From Arthrobacter sp. PGP41 (lineage in GTDB: Bacteria; Actinomycetota; Actinomycetes; Actinomycetales; Micrococcaceae): a stretch of DNA of 64,000 nucleotides. Made by a program: the position numbers and the translations under genes. The DNA lies in the NCBI RefSeq assembly GCF_002953935.1, contig NZ_CP026514.1:620001-684000 (forward strand), given 5' to 3'. Positions 1 through 8,907 of this stretch are shown here, piece after piece. The notes below the pieces were generated by a model. The model was not told where the DNA came from and made no database searches. It saw only the letters and a program-made list of their open reading frames with translations. Positions within the stretch are counted from its first letter, which is position 1, and each line of letters begins with the position of its first letter.

Positions 1-357
1 GAGCGCCGGCAGTTCGGCCGCCCGCTGGCGCAGTTCCAGCTGATCCAGCAGCAGCTCGTGACCATGCTCGGCAACGCGGTGGCGAGCATGGGCATGATGG
101 CAGGGCTGGCGCGGCTGCAGGATGACGGAGCCGCAGACATGCCGCAGGTAGCACTCGCGAAGTCATACCTGAGCGCACGGATGAGGGAAACGGTGGCGCT
201 GGGCAGGTCCATCCTGGGCGGGAACGGGATTCTGACCGAGTACCGGATGGCCAAGATTTTCTCCGACGCCGAGGCCATCTACACCTACGAAGGGTCCTTC
301 GAGGTCAACACCCTGATTGTGGGCCGCGCCATCACGGGGGTTTCGGCAATCACCTAA
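1..357 (+). CDS. gcdH: Acyl-CoA dehydrogenase, glutaryl-CoA dehydrogenase type (C-terminal part only)
   Basis: The reading frame is open from the first base, so the gene begins outside the window and only the last 118 residues are seen. These match the C-terminal helical domain of acyl-CoA dehydrogenases: an RRQFGRPLAQFQLIQ segment, an LGGNGI motif, a TYEGSFEVNTLIVGRAITG ending and a short tail. The TYEG and GRAITG ending is typical of the glutaryl-CoA dehydrogenase branch, which oxidises and decarboxylates glutaryl-CoA to crotonyl-CoA with FAD in lysine and tryptophan breakdown. The catalytic glutamate of that branch lies in the TYEG motif (present). The stop codon overlaps the stop of the facing DUF1684 gene by four bases. 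The branch assignment is inferred from the tail motifs only. Confidence 0.8.
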   Translation, partial: ERRQFGRPLAQFQLIQQQLVTMLGNAVASMGMMAGLARLQDDGAADMPQVALAKSYLSARMRETVALGRSILGGNGILTEYRMAKIFSDAEAIYTYEGSFEVNTLIVGRAITGVSAIT

Positions 358-1202
358 CCCCCGCGGGGGTACGGCTTCTCGCCCGCCTCCACGCGCACGT
401 CCAGCGAATTGTTCCTCACCGGCATGGGGCACGTGCCGTACGGGGTGAAGGCGCTGGGATAGTTGATGGCCCGGTTGAAATCCAGCACCACGGTCGCATT
501 TCCGGTTGAATCCGTTCGTGGCCGCGGCAAGGACAGCTTGCGCCAGTCATCCGTTTGTCCCGGCGGGGCGGCGCCGTTGGTTTCGTCATGGAAAGTGACG
601 GTCAGCGCCCCGAGCTTCTCCTCCTCCGCCTGCAGCCGGCACTCGTGGCCGCTCCCGGGAACGCGGAAAACGACTTCGCCCACGGTGCGGTGGATGCCAT
701 CCACCAGGGGATTGGCCGTGGCGATGGGCACGTCCACGGGTTCGGGATAGGGTTCGAACCGACCGGGAACCTCCCAGTCGGGGTTGTAGTCGAAGGTAGG
801 CACTCCGGCGAATTCGGTGAACACTGGGGAGGCCGAGTCCCGGGTCCGGATGGCATAGCGCCCGGCCCGCCTGGCCAGTTCCACCACCACCTGGTCCCCG
901 CCAGGTCCGCCGAACTGCACCCACATCAGCGACTCCTCATCGGCGAGGGCCGCGGAAATCGTCCCGGACACTGGTTCCCCTGACTCCACCAGGGACAGGC
1001 CGTCGGCGGGCACCGCGGTGAGTTCCGCCGTCGTGCCGTCCGTCGACCAGAGCCCGGGAGCAAGTTCGACGGCAGCGGGGGAGTTCTCAAGCCACTGGAA
1101 CGAGGTGAGGGTCAGCCAGCCGTGGCGGGCGGCGAGGGCTTTGTTGCGGTTGTCGCGGAAGCGCTGCCAGCGCTCCACCTTGGCTGCGGGGAGGGTGCCC
1201 AT
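354..1202 (-). CDS. DUF1684 domain-containing protein
   Basis: This is a 282-residue soluble protein with no signal peptide. The N-terminal WQRFRDNRNKALAARHGWLT segment followed by a LTSFQWL motif, and the C-terminal DFNRAINYPSAF and CPMPVRNN motifs, are the signature of the DUF1684 family, whose function is unknown. I place the start at base 1202 because AAAGGA lies about five bases upstream. An in-frame ATG at 1214 has no such site. The gene converges on the acyl-CoA dehydrogenase with overlapping stops, and its upstream side faces a membrane protein gene, so it is probably a single transcript. Confidence 0.8.
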   Translation of the reverse strand: MGTLPAAKVERWQRFRDNRNKALAARHGWLTLTSFQWLENSPAAVELAPGLWSTDGTTAELTAVPADGLSLVESGEPVSGTISAALADEESLMWVQFGGPGGDQVVVELARRAGRYAIRTRDSASPVFTEFAGVPTFDYNPDWEVPGRFEPYPEPVDVPIATANPLVDGIHRTVGEVVFRVPGSGHECRLQAEEEKLGALTVTFHDETNGAAPPGQTDDWRKLSLPRPRTDSTGNATVVLDFNRAINYPSAFTPYGTCPMPVRNNSLDVRVEAGEKPYPRGG

Positions 1203-1297
1203 GGTTCCTTTCACACGGTCGGATTGCCATACCCTACAACCGCACCGCGCCGGCGTTCATTCCACTTTGGTACGGTCCGCCCTGTTGAATAGGTGGC

Positions 1298-1843
1298 GTG
1301 GACATACTTGCTGGAGTAAGCACCGAATGGCTCAAGGCCCTGACCTGGATCACGGCAGTAACAGTCGGCGTGGCAATCCTCCTGTGGCGGCCGCGGCGGC
1401 CCGACCTGGCGGGTCTGGCAGCCCTGGTGGTGTTCATGGCAGCCAGTGCCGGTGCGGGGATCTACGTCCTGAACCACCTGGGCGACGGCCGCTGGGGCGG
1501 TGACCAGCAGTCAAAACTGAGCCCGCCTCCGCTCACTGACGCACCGATGGTGGGGCAGTTCCTGGAACCGCTGGAAGGGATGCTGGGCGGCGTTACCGAC
1601 GGCATCAACGAGTTCGTGGACTTCCGGTCCGCGTTGCCGGTGGCGCTGGATTTCTTTGTTGCCGCGGGCTGGGCGCTCGCGCTTTCGGTGCCCCTGGCGC
1701 TGGTGGCCATGGTAGTCACCGCCAGGGCCGCCAAGCGGCTCAAGGCAGAATTCACAGGCTATAAGTCTGAAGTTGACCAACTCCGCGCTGAACTCAACCA
1801 GGTCAAGCGCCACGTCGGCTACCCGGCCGGCGACATTATCTGA
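1298..1843 (+). CDS. Membrane protein with C-terminal coiled coil, unknown function
   Basis: This 181-residue protein starts with GTG and I do not recognise it as a named family. It has two closely spaced hydrophobic segments at about residues 9-52 and another at about 113-135. Between them is a roughly 55-residue polar loop that is probably outside the cell. The C-terminal 45 residues (AKRLKAEF to LNQVKRHV) are charged and heptad-like, which suggests a short cytoplasmic coiled coil. It sits 111 bases upstream of ppc on the same strand. The Shine-Dalgarno-like GGTGG is very near the GTG, so the start is not certain. Confidence 0.6.
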   Translation: MDILAGVSTEWLKALTWITAVTVGVAILLWRPRRPDLAGLAALVVFMAASAGAGIYVLNHLGDGRWGGDQQSKLSPPPLTDAPMVGQFLEPLEGMLGGVTDGINEFVDFRSALPVALDFFVAAGWALALSVPLALVAMVVTARAAKRLKAEFTGYKSEVDQLRAELNQVKRHVGYPAGDII

Positions 1844-1954
1844 GACGAATTCCCTCTGCAGCCACACTGCGGGTAGCATCTTTAGCTAGTTACGTGGCTC
1901 ACAGTATCCAGCGCAGTGTACGAGCCAAGTCCGAACCCTCGAAAGATAGTTTCC

Positions 1955-4777
1955 ATGGCTCACACTGCAATGAATCCCGAAACCGATCTTGCCTCCGAAC
2001 TGCGGGCAGATGTCCGCCGCGTCTCCACCCTGCTGGGAGAGTCGCTGGTCCGCCAGCACGGACCTGAGCTCCTTGACCTGGTTGAGCAGGTGCGCCTCCT
2101 CACGAAGGAATCCAAGGAAGCCGCCCGCGGCGGTGCCGACGCCACCGGCCCGTGGAGCGCCCACGACGTCGTGGCCCAGGTCCGCGAGCTTTTGGGCTCC
2201 CTGCCCATCGGGCAGGCCACCGACCTGGTCCGTGCCTTCGCCTTCTACTTCCACCTGGCCAACGCGGCCGAACAGGTGCACCGGGTGCGCGGCCTGCGGA
2301 CCCGCGCGGAAAAGGACGGCTGGCTGGCCAAGACGATTGCGGACATCGCCAGCCAGGCCGGCCCCGGGGTGCTGCAGGAAGTGGTCAACGGACTGGACGT
2401 CCGCCCCATCTTCACCGCCCACCCCACCGAAGCCTCGCGCCGGTCCGTGCTGGACAAGATCCGCAAGCTCTCCGACGTGCTGGCCCAGCCCACCGCCGAG
2501 GGCACCACTGCACGCCGGCGCCAGGACCGCCAGCTGGCCGAAATCATCGACCAGATGTGGCAGACTGACGAGCTCCGCCAGGTCCGGCCCACGCCGGTGG
2601 ACGAGGCCCGCAACGCCATTTATTACCTGGGCAGCATCCTCACCGACGCAATGCCGGAAATGCTCACCGAATTCTCGGACCTGCTCAGCGAACACGGCGT
2701 GACCCTCGCATCCCAGGACGCCCCCATCCGCTTCGGCTCGTGGATCGGCGGCGACCGGGACGGCAACCCCAATGTCACCGCCGCGGTCACCCGCGAGATC
2801 CTCCAGATCCAGAACCAGCATGCGGTGCGCATCAGCATCGGCATGATCGACGAACTGATCTCCATCCTGTCCAACTCCACTGCGCTCGCAGGTGCGGACC
2901 AGGAACTGCTGGACTCCATCGACTCGGACCTGAAGAACCTGCCGGGCCTGGACAAGCGCGTCCTGGAGCTCAACGCACAGGAGCCCTACCGACTGAAGCT
3001 CACCTGCATCAAGGCCAAGCTGATCAACACCGGCAAGAGGGTGGCGGCCGGATCCAACCACGAGCACGGCCGCGACTACAGCGGAACCGATGAACTCCTC
3101 GCGGACCTTGAACTGCTGGAGCGCTCGCTCCGCAACCACTCGGCGTCACTGGCTGCCGACGGCGCACTGGCCCGGGTCCGCCGCGCCATCGCGTCGTTCG
3201 GGCTCCACCTGGCCACCCTGGACATCCGCGAGCACGCCGACCACCACCATGACGCCGTCGGCCAGCTGATGGACCGCCTGGGCGGCCCCGGCCTGCGGTA
3301 TGCGGAGCTCAGCCGCGAGGAGCGCTTTGAGGTGCTGGGTTCAGAGCTCGCCTCGCGCCGGCCGCTGTCCGGGCACCCGATCAAGCTCGACGGCGCCGCT
3401 GATGGCACGTACGACGTCTTCCGTGAGATCCGCCGCGCGCTGCGCACGTACGGCCCGGATGTCATCGAGACCTACATCATCTCCATGACCCGTGGCGCGG
3501 ATGACGTCCTGGCCGCAGCCGTCCTGGCCCGTGAGGCCGGCCTGGTGAACCTGTTTGGCGAGAAGCCCTACGCCAAGCTCGGGTTTGCGCCCCTGCTGGA
3601 GACCGTTGAGGAGCTGCGGGCCTCCGCCGAGATCGTTGACCAGCTGCTGTCCGATCCCTCCTACCGCGAACTGGTCCGGCTGCGCGGGGACGTCCAGGAA
3701 GTCATGCTGGGCTACTCGGACTCCAACAAGGAATCCGGCGTGATGACCAGCCAGTGGGAGATCCACAAGACCCAGCGCAAGCTGCGGGACGTCGCCGCCA
3801 AGCATGGCGTGCGCGTGCGCCTGTTCCATGGCCGCGGCGGCTCCGTGGGCCGCGGCGGCGGACCCACGTACGATGCCATCCTGGCGCAGCCCAACGGCGT
3901 GCTGGAAGGCGAGATCAAGTTCACGGAACAGGGCGAGGTCATCTCGGACAAATACTCCCTGCCCGAGCTCGCCCGCGAAAACCTTGAGCTGTCTTTGGCC
4001 GCCGTGCTGCAGGGCTCGGCCCTGCACAAGGACCCGCGCACCTCCGCCGACCAGCGGGAACGCTACGGGCACGTCATGGAGACCATTTCCGACGCGGCTT
4101 TCGACCGCTACCGGAACCTGATCGACAACCCCGACCTTCCGGCCTACTTCATGGCCTCCACCCCGGTGGAGCAACTGGGCTCGCTGAACATCGGCTCACG
4201 GCCGTCCAAGCGACCGGATTCCGGTGCGGGGCTCGGCGGCCTGCGTGCCATCCCTTGGGTGTTCGGCTGGACCCAGTCCCGCCAGATTGTCCCCGGCTGG
4301 TTCGGCGTGGGCTCGGGCCTGAAGGCGGCCCGCGAGGCCGGCAACGCGGCCCAGCTCGTGGAAATGTGGGAAAACTGGCATTTCTTCCGGTCGGTGCTCT
4401 CCAACGTGGAGATGACCCTCGCCAAGACGGACCTGGACATCGCCGGCTACTACGTCTCCACCCTCGTCCCCGAGGAACTGCATCACATCTTCCGGTCCAT
4501 CCGGGAGGAGTACGAGCTGACCGTTGCCGAGGTCCAGAACCTGACCGGCGAAAGCTTGCTCCTGGACGCCCAGCCCACGCTCAAGCGTTCACTCGAGATC
4601 CGGGACCAGTACCTGGATCCGATCAGCTACCTGCAGGTGGAGCTCCTGCGCCGCGTCCGGGCTGAGGCGGCTGACGCCGCTGACGGCATCAGCGGAGCCG
4701 AAATTGACGAACGCCTCCAGCGCGCCATGCTGATCACCGTCAACGGCGTGGCAGCCGGGCTCCGGAACACGGGCTAG
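1955..4777 (+). CDS. ppc: Phosphoenolpyruvate carboxylase
   Basis: This 940-residue enzyme carboxylates PEP with bicarbonate to oxaloacetate, refilling the TCA cycle. The family signatures are all present. [12 protein letters not shown] carries the catalytic His at about residue 156. [11 protein letters not shown] and a LDIREH segment follow, then [10 protein letters not shown]. The glycine-rich [14 protein letters not shown] loop starts at about residue 624 and holds the bicarbonate-binding His and Arg. The protein ends in a NTG tail, as expected for the C-terminal active-site edge. I chose the ATG at 1955, preceded by GAAAG at a 9-base distance; the frame is open 13 codons further upstream to a GTG. 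A strong hairpin follows the stop. Confidence 0.97.
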   Translation: MAHTAMNPETDLASELRADVRRVSTLLGESLVRQHGPELLDLVEQVRLLTKESKEAARGGADATGPWSAHDVVAQVRELLGSLPIGQATDLVRAFAFYFHLANAAEQVHRVRGLRTRAEKDGWLAKTIADIASQAGPGVLQEVVNGLDVRPIFTAHPTEASRRSVLDKIRKLSDVLAQPTAEGTTARRRQDRQLAEIIDQMWQTDELRQVRPTPVDEARNAIYYLGSILTDAMPEMLTEFSDLLSEHGVTLASQDAPIRFGSWIGGDRDGNPNVTAAVTREILQIQNQHAVRISIGMIDELISILSNSTALAGADQELLDSIDSDLKNLPGLDKRVLELNAQEPYRLKLTCIKAKLINTGKRVAAGSNHEHGRDYSGTDELLADLELLERSLRNHSASLAADGALARVRRAIASFGLHLATLDIREHADHHHDAVGQLMDRLGGPGLRYAELSREERFEVLGSELASRRPLSGHPIKLDGAADGTYDVFREIRRALRTYGPDVIETYIISMTRGADDVLAAAVLAREAGLVNLFGEKPYAKLGFAPLLETVEELRASAEIVDQLLSDPSYRELVRLRGDVQEVMLGYSDSNKESGVMTSQWEIHKTQRKLRDVAAKHGVRVRLFHGRGGSVGRGGGPTYDAILAQPNGVLEGEIKFTEQGEVISDKYSLPELARENLELSLAAVLQGSALHKDPRTSADQRERYGHVMETISDAAFDRYRNLIDNPDLPAYFMASTPVEQLGSLNIGSRPSKRPDSGAGLGGLRAIPWVFGWTQSRQIVPGWFGVGSGLKAAREAGNAAQLVEMWENWHFFRSVLSNVEMTLAKTDLDIAGYYVSTLVPEELHHIFRSIREEYELTVAEVQNLTGESLLLDAQPTLKRSLEIRDQYLDPISYLQVELLRRVRAEAADAADGISGAEIDERLQRAMLITVNGVAAGLRNTG

Positions 4778-4798
4778 GCCCTTCTGGCGTTGCGCCAC

Positions 4799-4839
4799 CA
4801 CTTTTGGTTGCTTCCCGGTGCCGGGAGCAACCAAAAGTG
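4799..4839. terminator. Bidirectional hairpin terminator after ppc
   Basis: A 19-bp inverted repeat (left arm 4799-4818 with one extra T, right arm 4821-4839, loop TG) reads CACTTTTGGTTGC and its complement. Because the outer arms are A/T rich on both sides, transcripts from either strand would end with a run of U or A. It lies between the convergent ppc and secreted-protein genes. Confidence 0.8.
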
Positions 4840-4868
4840 ATGCGCATCCTAAGTAGCCGCTGCTGCCG

Positions 4869-5372
4869 CTACAGGCAGCGGACCTTCGGGTTGTAGGTTG
4901 CCAGCACGCCGTCCGGGTTACCCTGCCAGAGGTACGCATGGAGGTCGTAGTGGATCGGCATGCCGGGGGCGTGGCCTGGCATGGGGCCGTCAAATGCCTT
5001 GCCGAACATCGAGGGCCGGTCGCTGTCGGTTCCCAGGTTCTGGTCCGCGTCCACCTTGAACCATTCTGCTGCCACCAGCCTGAGTTGGCCGGCGCTGTTG
5101 GCTGCGTACGTCAGTGCATCCGGGACCATCGGGTCCATCAGGCCGAACTGGCTGAATTTGACGTAGTGGTAACCCATGCCTGGAACACATTCACCCACTG
5201 CCTGGTAGCCGGCCGCTATGGCTGCGTCCACGTTATGATACTGGACGGTGGCCTGGCGCACAGCCGCCAGGGCGTTCTTCTCCGAGCCTGCCGAAGCGGC
5301 ACTTATACCCAAAATCGAGGCCAAGAGGACTGCAAATGTGGTTGCAAAAGCGCGAAGGATATTCCGTCTCAT
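4869..5372 (-). CDS. Secreted protein of unknown function (conserved actinobacterial family)
   Basis: This is a 167-residue protein with a clear Sec signal peptide: MRRN, then a hydrophobic stretch and a SAASA cleavage region near residue 28. The mature part has the features of a widespread, unnamed secreted family: AVRQATVQYHNVDAAIAAGY, a GMGYHYV motif, LTYA, and a C-terminal HAYLWQGNPDGV...NPKVRC segment with two conserved Cys (one in GECVPG, one at the end) that could form a disulfide. Several His residues could bind a metal, but this is only a guess. I chose the internal ATG at 5372 because it starts the signal peptide; the frame runs open to 5489. Confidence 0.7.
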   Translation of the reverse strand: MRRNILRAFATTFAVLLASILGISAASAGSEKNALAAVRQATVQYHNVDAAIAAGYQAVGECVPGMGYHYVKFSQFGLMDPMVPDALTYAANSAGQLRLVAAEWFKVDADQNLGTDSDRPSMFGKAFDGPMPGHAPGMPIHYDLHAYLWQGNPDGVLATYNPKVRCL

Positions 5373-5515
5373 GTTCCGTCTTCTTTTCTCGTTGTTGATA
5401 CTGACGATGAGACCGCGGGAATAGTTTAGTCCCGCCGTGCCGGAGACCGCCATGGGTGATGTGCTTCCACTGCCGGACGGGCTTTTCACCGCCGCTATTG
5501 ATTAGGGTTGAAGGC

Positions 5516-5821
5516 ATGCCTTCCTTCCAGACCCGCCTGAAGATCACGGGGCTTCGGCCGGGCAACCCGCCCGAAGCCGTGATGGACGCTGCGGTGGAAG
5601 CGCTGGGGTTGCGCCATCATGTGGAGTCGAACCAGCTGCAGATCGCCGGCGGCGTGCCGCAGCTGAACCTGCGGTTCCTTGTGGAGGCAACCGAATACAG
5701 CGGCGAGAACCAGCAGGCGCGGGAATCGGCAGCCATGATGCGGGACGCCGTCGAACGCGTTGCCCTCACGGGTTCGCTCACTGTGCTGCGCCGGAACCGC
5801 GGCCGCTGGGCACCTGTCTAG
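5516..5821 (+). CDS. Small conserved protein, unknown function
   Basis: This gene encodes a 101-residue soluble protein that I do not recognise. It has no signal peptide, no membrane segment and no Cys cluster. The pattern is alternating beta and alpha: FQTRLKITGL, a helix around AVMDAAVEALGL, LNLRFLVEA and a C-terminal helix with SLTVLRRNRGRW. The start at 5516 follows AGGGTTGAAGG at normal spacing, and the frame extends further upstream without a better site. The gene lies divergent to the secreted protein, with 143 bases between them. Confidence 0.6.
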   Translation: MPSFQTRLKITGLRPGNPPEAVMDAAVEALGLRHHVESNQLQIAGGVPQLNLRFLVEATEYSGENQQARESAAMMRDAVERVALTGSLTVLRRNRGRWAPV

Positions 5822-5859
5822 GACCACTCTGGCATCCTGCGCCCAGGGTCGTGCGGCGG

Positions 5860-6477
5860 TCAGCCCAGCGGCCCGGGTTCCTCCACCGGAGACCGGCTGC
5901 CGCGGCGCCGGGTGGCGATAATGCCGACGGCGGCGCCCACCACCAGCCCGAGCGCCACCCCGATGAGCGAACTGGCCCAGAACGGCAGCTTGGTTGCCGA
6001 GCCCGTGAAGTAGCCCAGGCCCACCAGCCAGCATGCCCACAGCACCGCCCCGATGCCTGCGCACAGGCTGAATCCCCCCACGGAGACGTTGGCTATGCCG
6101 GCCGCGGCGGAGGTGGCCAGCCGGCCGCCCGGGATGAACCTTGCACCGATGATGGTCCCGTAGGTGGAGGAACGGCCGGCTTTGGCGATGGCCTCGTGGA
6201 TGCCCTGATGGACCCGCCGGCCCCACTTCCACCGGTCCAGCACGTGGCTCAGCCGCCGCCGGAAGAGCTGGAAAACCACCATGTCGCCGATCCAGGAGGC
6301 CACGGCCGAGAGTGTTCCCACCAGGAAGACGTTGGCACGTCCGTCCGCGGACAGGGCGCCGGCGGTGATCACCACCATTTCGGAGGGAACGGGCGGGAAG
6401 ATGGCATCACCGAGAACCACGGGGATGATCCAAAAATAGATCGCCGTCCCCCAGCTCTCAGCGCTGCCGAAGTCCAT
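5860..6477 (-). CDS. DedA/VTT-domain membrane protein
   Basis: This 205-residue integral membrane protein belongs to the DedA (SNARE-associated, VTT) family, whose members are linked to undecaprenyl phosphate or phospholipid flipping. A first hydrophobic segment with GDAIFPPVPSEMVV is the usual re-entrant loop near the N-terminus. The second family motif, GARFIPGGRLATS, sits at about residues 113-125. Several further membrane helices follow, then a basic cytoplasmic tail. The first 20 bases overlap the end of the upstream membrane gene, so the two are likely translated together. The specific substrate cannot be told from sequence. Confidence 0.85.
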   Translation of the reverse strand: MDFGSAESWGTAIYFWIIPVVLGDAIFPPVPSEMVVITAGALSADGRANVFLVGTLSAVASWIGDMVVFQLFRRRLSHVLDRWKWGRRVHQGIHEAIAKAGRSSTYGTIIGARFIPGGRLATSAAAGIANVSVGGFSLCAGIGAVLWACWLVGLGYFTGSATKLPFWASSLIGVALGLVVGAAVGIIATRRRGSRSPVEEPGPLG

Positions 6478-7087
6478 GGCCCAACTGCCGGCCGGCCAGG
6501 AAGTACCAGTACGGCCAGGCGACCCAGGCGGCTGCTCCCGCCGCGACTCCTGTCCCGCCGATGCCGTAGCGGATCCAGCGTGGAAGCTGCTCCGCCCAGG
6601 TCAGGCCAGCCACCGGCAACGCCACCAGCAGTGTGCCTCCAATGGCCTGTCCCAGGCGGGCGAGGTTTCGCGGGTACCCGCCGGACGCCAGGAGCTTCCG
6701 GTGTGCCAGCAGGAACCAGCCGGCCTGGACGGTCATCGCCGCGACGGAGATGGCGGTGGAACTCTTGAAGTCGAGCTGCCTGGAAACGAGCAGGAACGAG
6801 CTTGCGGATCCGGCCGCGCAGGAGGCCGTGACAACCCATTTTGCGGCTTCGGACGCACCCGTCCGGGGCAGCCGGCGGTGGACCTGGAGGATCACGGGGA
6901 TGGCCGCCAGGTTGAACAAGGCGCCAGTTGCGTCGTTGATTGTGCCGAAGACATAGGGCCCGTTGCGTGGCACTTCCACGGCAAACATGGCGCCCAGGGT
7001 GGCCACTCCCACCGCGCCCAGCCCGGCTGCTGCGTAGGCAGAACGGGCGGCTGTCCGATCGCCGGGTATTTCGATGAGCGCGTCCAT
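6458..7087 (-). CDS. Multi-pass membrane protein, unknown function
   Basis: This is a 209-residue protein with about six predicted membrane segments and no charged motif that I can tie to a family. The N-terminal 15 residues are polar, followed by a helix from about 17. Later segments include FNLAAIPVIL, ISVAAMTVQAGWFLLAH and the last VAAGAAAWVAWPYWYFLAG. Start choice is supported by AAGGA about eight bases upstream. Its 3' end overlaps the DedA gene by 20 bases, so the two proteins may act at the same membrane. Confidence 0.65.
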   Translation of the reverse strand: MDALIEIPGDRTAARSAYAAAGLGAVGVATLGAMFAVEVPRNGPYVFGTINDATGALFNLAAIPVILQVHRRLPRTGASEAAKWVVTASCAAGSASSFLLVSRQLDFKSSTAISVAAMTVQAGWFLLAHRKLLASGGYPRNLARLGQAIGGTLLVALPVAGLTWAEQLPRWIRYGIGGTGVAAGAAAWVAWPYWYFLAGRQLGHGLRQR

Positions 7088-7176
7088 TTGTGCTTCCTTG
7101 CCTTGGCCCAGGTATCCCTCAGGATAGTCCCGCCGGCACCCGCCATCCAGCGGACGAAGCGGCCAGGAGCGGCCGG

Positions 7177-8163
7177 TCAGCTGCGGGCCGGGCCGGCCGC
7201 GCTGAGTTCAAGCCCGCTGCGGTACTCAACCGGCTTCCCGGTGATGGGGTCAATGAACCGGATGCCGCGGGCCAGGAGCTGGAGCGGCCGGCTGTAGTCG
7301 TCCGGCGCCTTGTCCAGCAGGTCCGGATAGAAGGCGTCGTTGATGATGCCCAGGCCGAGGGAAGCCATGTGCACCCGCAGCTGATGGGTCTTTCCGGTGT
7401 GCGGTTCCAGCCGGTACCGCGCCAGTCGCCGGGGACTGCCTGATGCCGCGACTGTGGCGCCGGAGGCACCCGGGGAAGCTCCGGCGTCGAAGGTTTCCAG
7501 CCGCTCGATCCGCGTTTCGGCGTTCGGCTCACCCTCCACGACTTCGGCGAGCAGGTAGCTGCGGGACTTGGTCATCCGGTTGCGGACCACCACGGGAAAT
7601 TCGACGGCGGCGTGGCCCGGCGCAGGTTCGGCGGCGGCCACGCACTCGTACTCCTTCTGCACCTGTCGCTTCTCGAAGAGCACCTGGTACTTGCCGCGGG
7701 TCTGCGGATTGGTGGAGAACAGCAGTACGCCGGCGGTCATGCGGTCCAGCCGGTGCATGGGGATCAGGTCCGGCAGCTCCAGCTGGTTGCGCAGACGCAC
7801 CAGCGCCGACTCCTGGATATAGGTGCCGCCCGGGGTGGTGGGCAGGAAATGCGGCTTGTCCACCACCAGCAGGTGCTCGTCCTGGTGCAGGATGGTGGTG
7901 TCCACCGGGATCCGCGTCTCCGGCGGCAGGCTGCGGTAGTACCAGATGAAAGTGTGGTCCTGGAGGGGAGTAGCCCGGTCCAGCGGTACCCCGCCCTCGC
8001 CAACGATCTCGCCGGCGTCGAACCTGTCCTCGATGCCCTGTGGATCGATGTGCCCCCAGCGGTGCATCATGTAGTCCATGGCCGTGTCCCAGGGGCCCTC
8101 CTCCGGCAGGCGCAGGCGGGTGGCGTTAACGCCGTCGCGCACGGGAAGGGGGGATTGCATCAC
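7177..8163 (-). CDS. RluA-family pseudouridine synthase
   Basis: This 328-residue enzyme would isomerise a uridine to pseudouridine in rRNA or tRNA. The catalytic motif HRLDRMTAG places the essential Asp at about residue 140. The usual HRLDRxTSG has Ala for Ser here. LVVDKPHFLPTTP is the family's substrate-side motif, and KTHQLRVHMASLG is near the C-terminus. The first 80 residues resemble a degenerate S4-like RNA-binding domain. The target position cannot be assigned. The start is GTG followed at once by ATG, and TAGAAT lies six bases upstream on this strand, which hints at a leaderless message. Confidence 0.88.
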   Translation of the reverse strand: MMQSPLPVRDGVNATRLRLPEEGPWDTAMDYMMHRWGHIDPQGIEDRFDAGEIVGEGGVPLDRATPLQDHTFIWYYRSLPPETRIPVDTTILHQDEHLLVVDKPHFLPTTPGGTYIQESALVRLRNQLELPDLIPMHRLDRMTAGVLLFSTNPQTRGKYQVLFEKRQVQKEYECVAAAEPAPGHAAVEFPVVVRNRMTKSRSYLLAEVVEGEPNAETRIERLETFDAGASPGASGATVAASGSPRRLARYRLEPHTGKTHQLRVHMASLGLGIINDAFYPDLLDKAPDDYSRPLQLLARGIRFIDPITGKPVEYRSGLELSAAGPARS

Positions 8164-8241
8164 CGGTCCATTCTACCGGCGCGCGCTGCTGCCCTTCCGC
8201 CCCTTCCGGCGGCGAACCCGAGTCCGACGATAAAAAAGTTC

Positions 8242-8277
8242 TTGACAATAAAAATTGTCGGTAAGCATACTGGAAGC
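8242..8277 (+). promoter_or_regulatory. Promoter and palindromic operator for the ArsR-type regulator; leaderless start
   Basis: A consensus -35 TTGACA (8242-8247) is followed 18 bases later by CATACT (8266-8271). The next start codon, ATG at 8278, is only seven bases after it, so the message should begin at the ATG. A perfect inverted repeat, GACAAT-N4-ATTGTC (8244-8259), overlaps the -35 box and is a natural binding site for the regulator encoded just downstream. No Shine-Dalgarno is present. Confidence 0.7.
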
Positions 8278-8907
8278 ATGTTGGAGATAGCGGTCATTGA
8301 GGACCCGGCGGCGGCCGAGGTGTCACTGGATCCGATCCGTACCCGGGTCCTTCGGGAGCTGGTCCAGCCGGCATCGGCCACCCGGCTCGCGGTCAGGCTG
8401 GCGCTGCCGAGGCAGAAGGTCAACTACCACCTGAAGGCGCTGGAGAAGCACGGCCTGGTGGAGCTGCTGGAGGAGCGGCGCAAGGGCAACGTGACCGAGC
8501 GCATCTTCCAGGCCACGGCCTCGTCCTACCTGATCTCGCCCCAGGCGCTGGCTTCGATCTCTCCGGATCCGGGCCGCTTTTCGAGCCATTTCTCGGCATT
8601 CTGGCTGCTGGCGCTTGCAGGCCGGATGGTGCAGGAGCTGGGCAAGCTGATTGCCGGTGCGGCCGCAGCCCGCCAGAAGCTGGCCACTTTCGCGGTGGAT
8701 GGTGAAGTCACCTTCCGCACCGCGGCCGAACGCGCAGCCTTCGCCGAGGAGCTCGGCGTGGCAGTCACCCGGCTGGTGGACAAATACCATGACGGCGACG
8801 CGCCCCGCGGGCGGCGGCACCGCCTGGTGGTGGCCCTTCATCCCGTCCTCAAGCCGGTCAAAGAAACCATGGAAACCCCCTCAGGCAAGGAGCAGGACAA
8901 TGACTGA
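8278..8907 (+). CDS. ArsR-type winged-helix transcriptional regulator
   Basis: This 209-residue DNA-binding protein has an ArsR/HTH_20 winged helix at about residues 15-75, including LDPIRTRVLRELVQ, SATRLAVRLALPRQKVNYHL and LEKHGLVELLEERRKGN. A 120-residue C-terminal part follows that would carry dimerisation or ligand-binding functions. No metal-binding Cys pair is seen. It overlaps the following SRPBCC gene by eight bases. ArsR-SRPBCC pairs are common in actinobacteria, where the regulator usually controls the pair. The ATG at 8278 fits the leaderless promoter, although the frame is open for 220 codons upstream. Confidence 0.85.
   Translation: MLEIAVIEDPAAAEVSLDPIRTRVLRELVQPASATRLAVRLALPRQKVNYHLKALEKHGLVELLEERRKGNVTERIFQATASSYLISPQALASISPDPGRFSSHFSAFWLLALAGRMVQELGKLIAGAAAARQKLATFAVDGEVTFRTAAERAAFAEELGVAVTRLVDKYHDGDAPRGRRHRLVVALHPVLKPVKETMETPSGKEQDND

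Noticed and set aside
4869..5489. A longer form of the secreted protein starting at 5489
   Set aside because: It would put 39 polar residues before the signal peptide; the internal start at 5372 begins a normal signal sequence.
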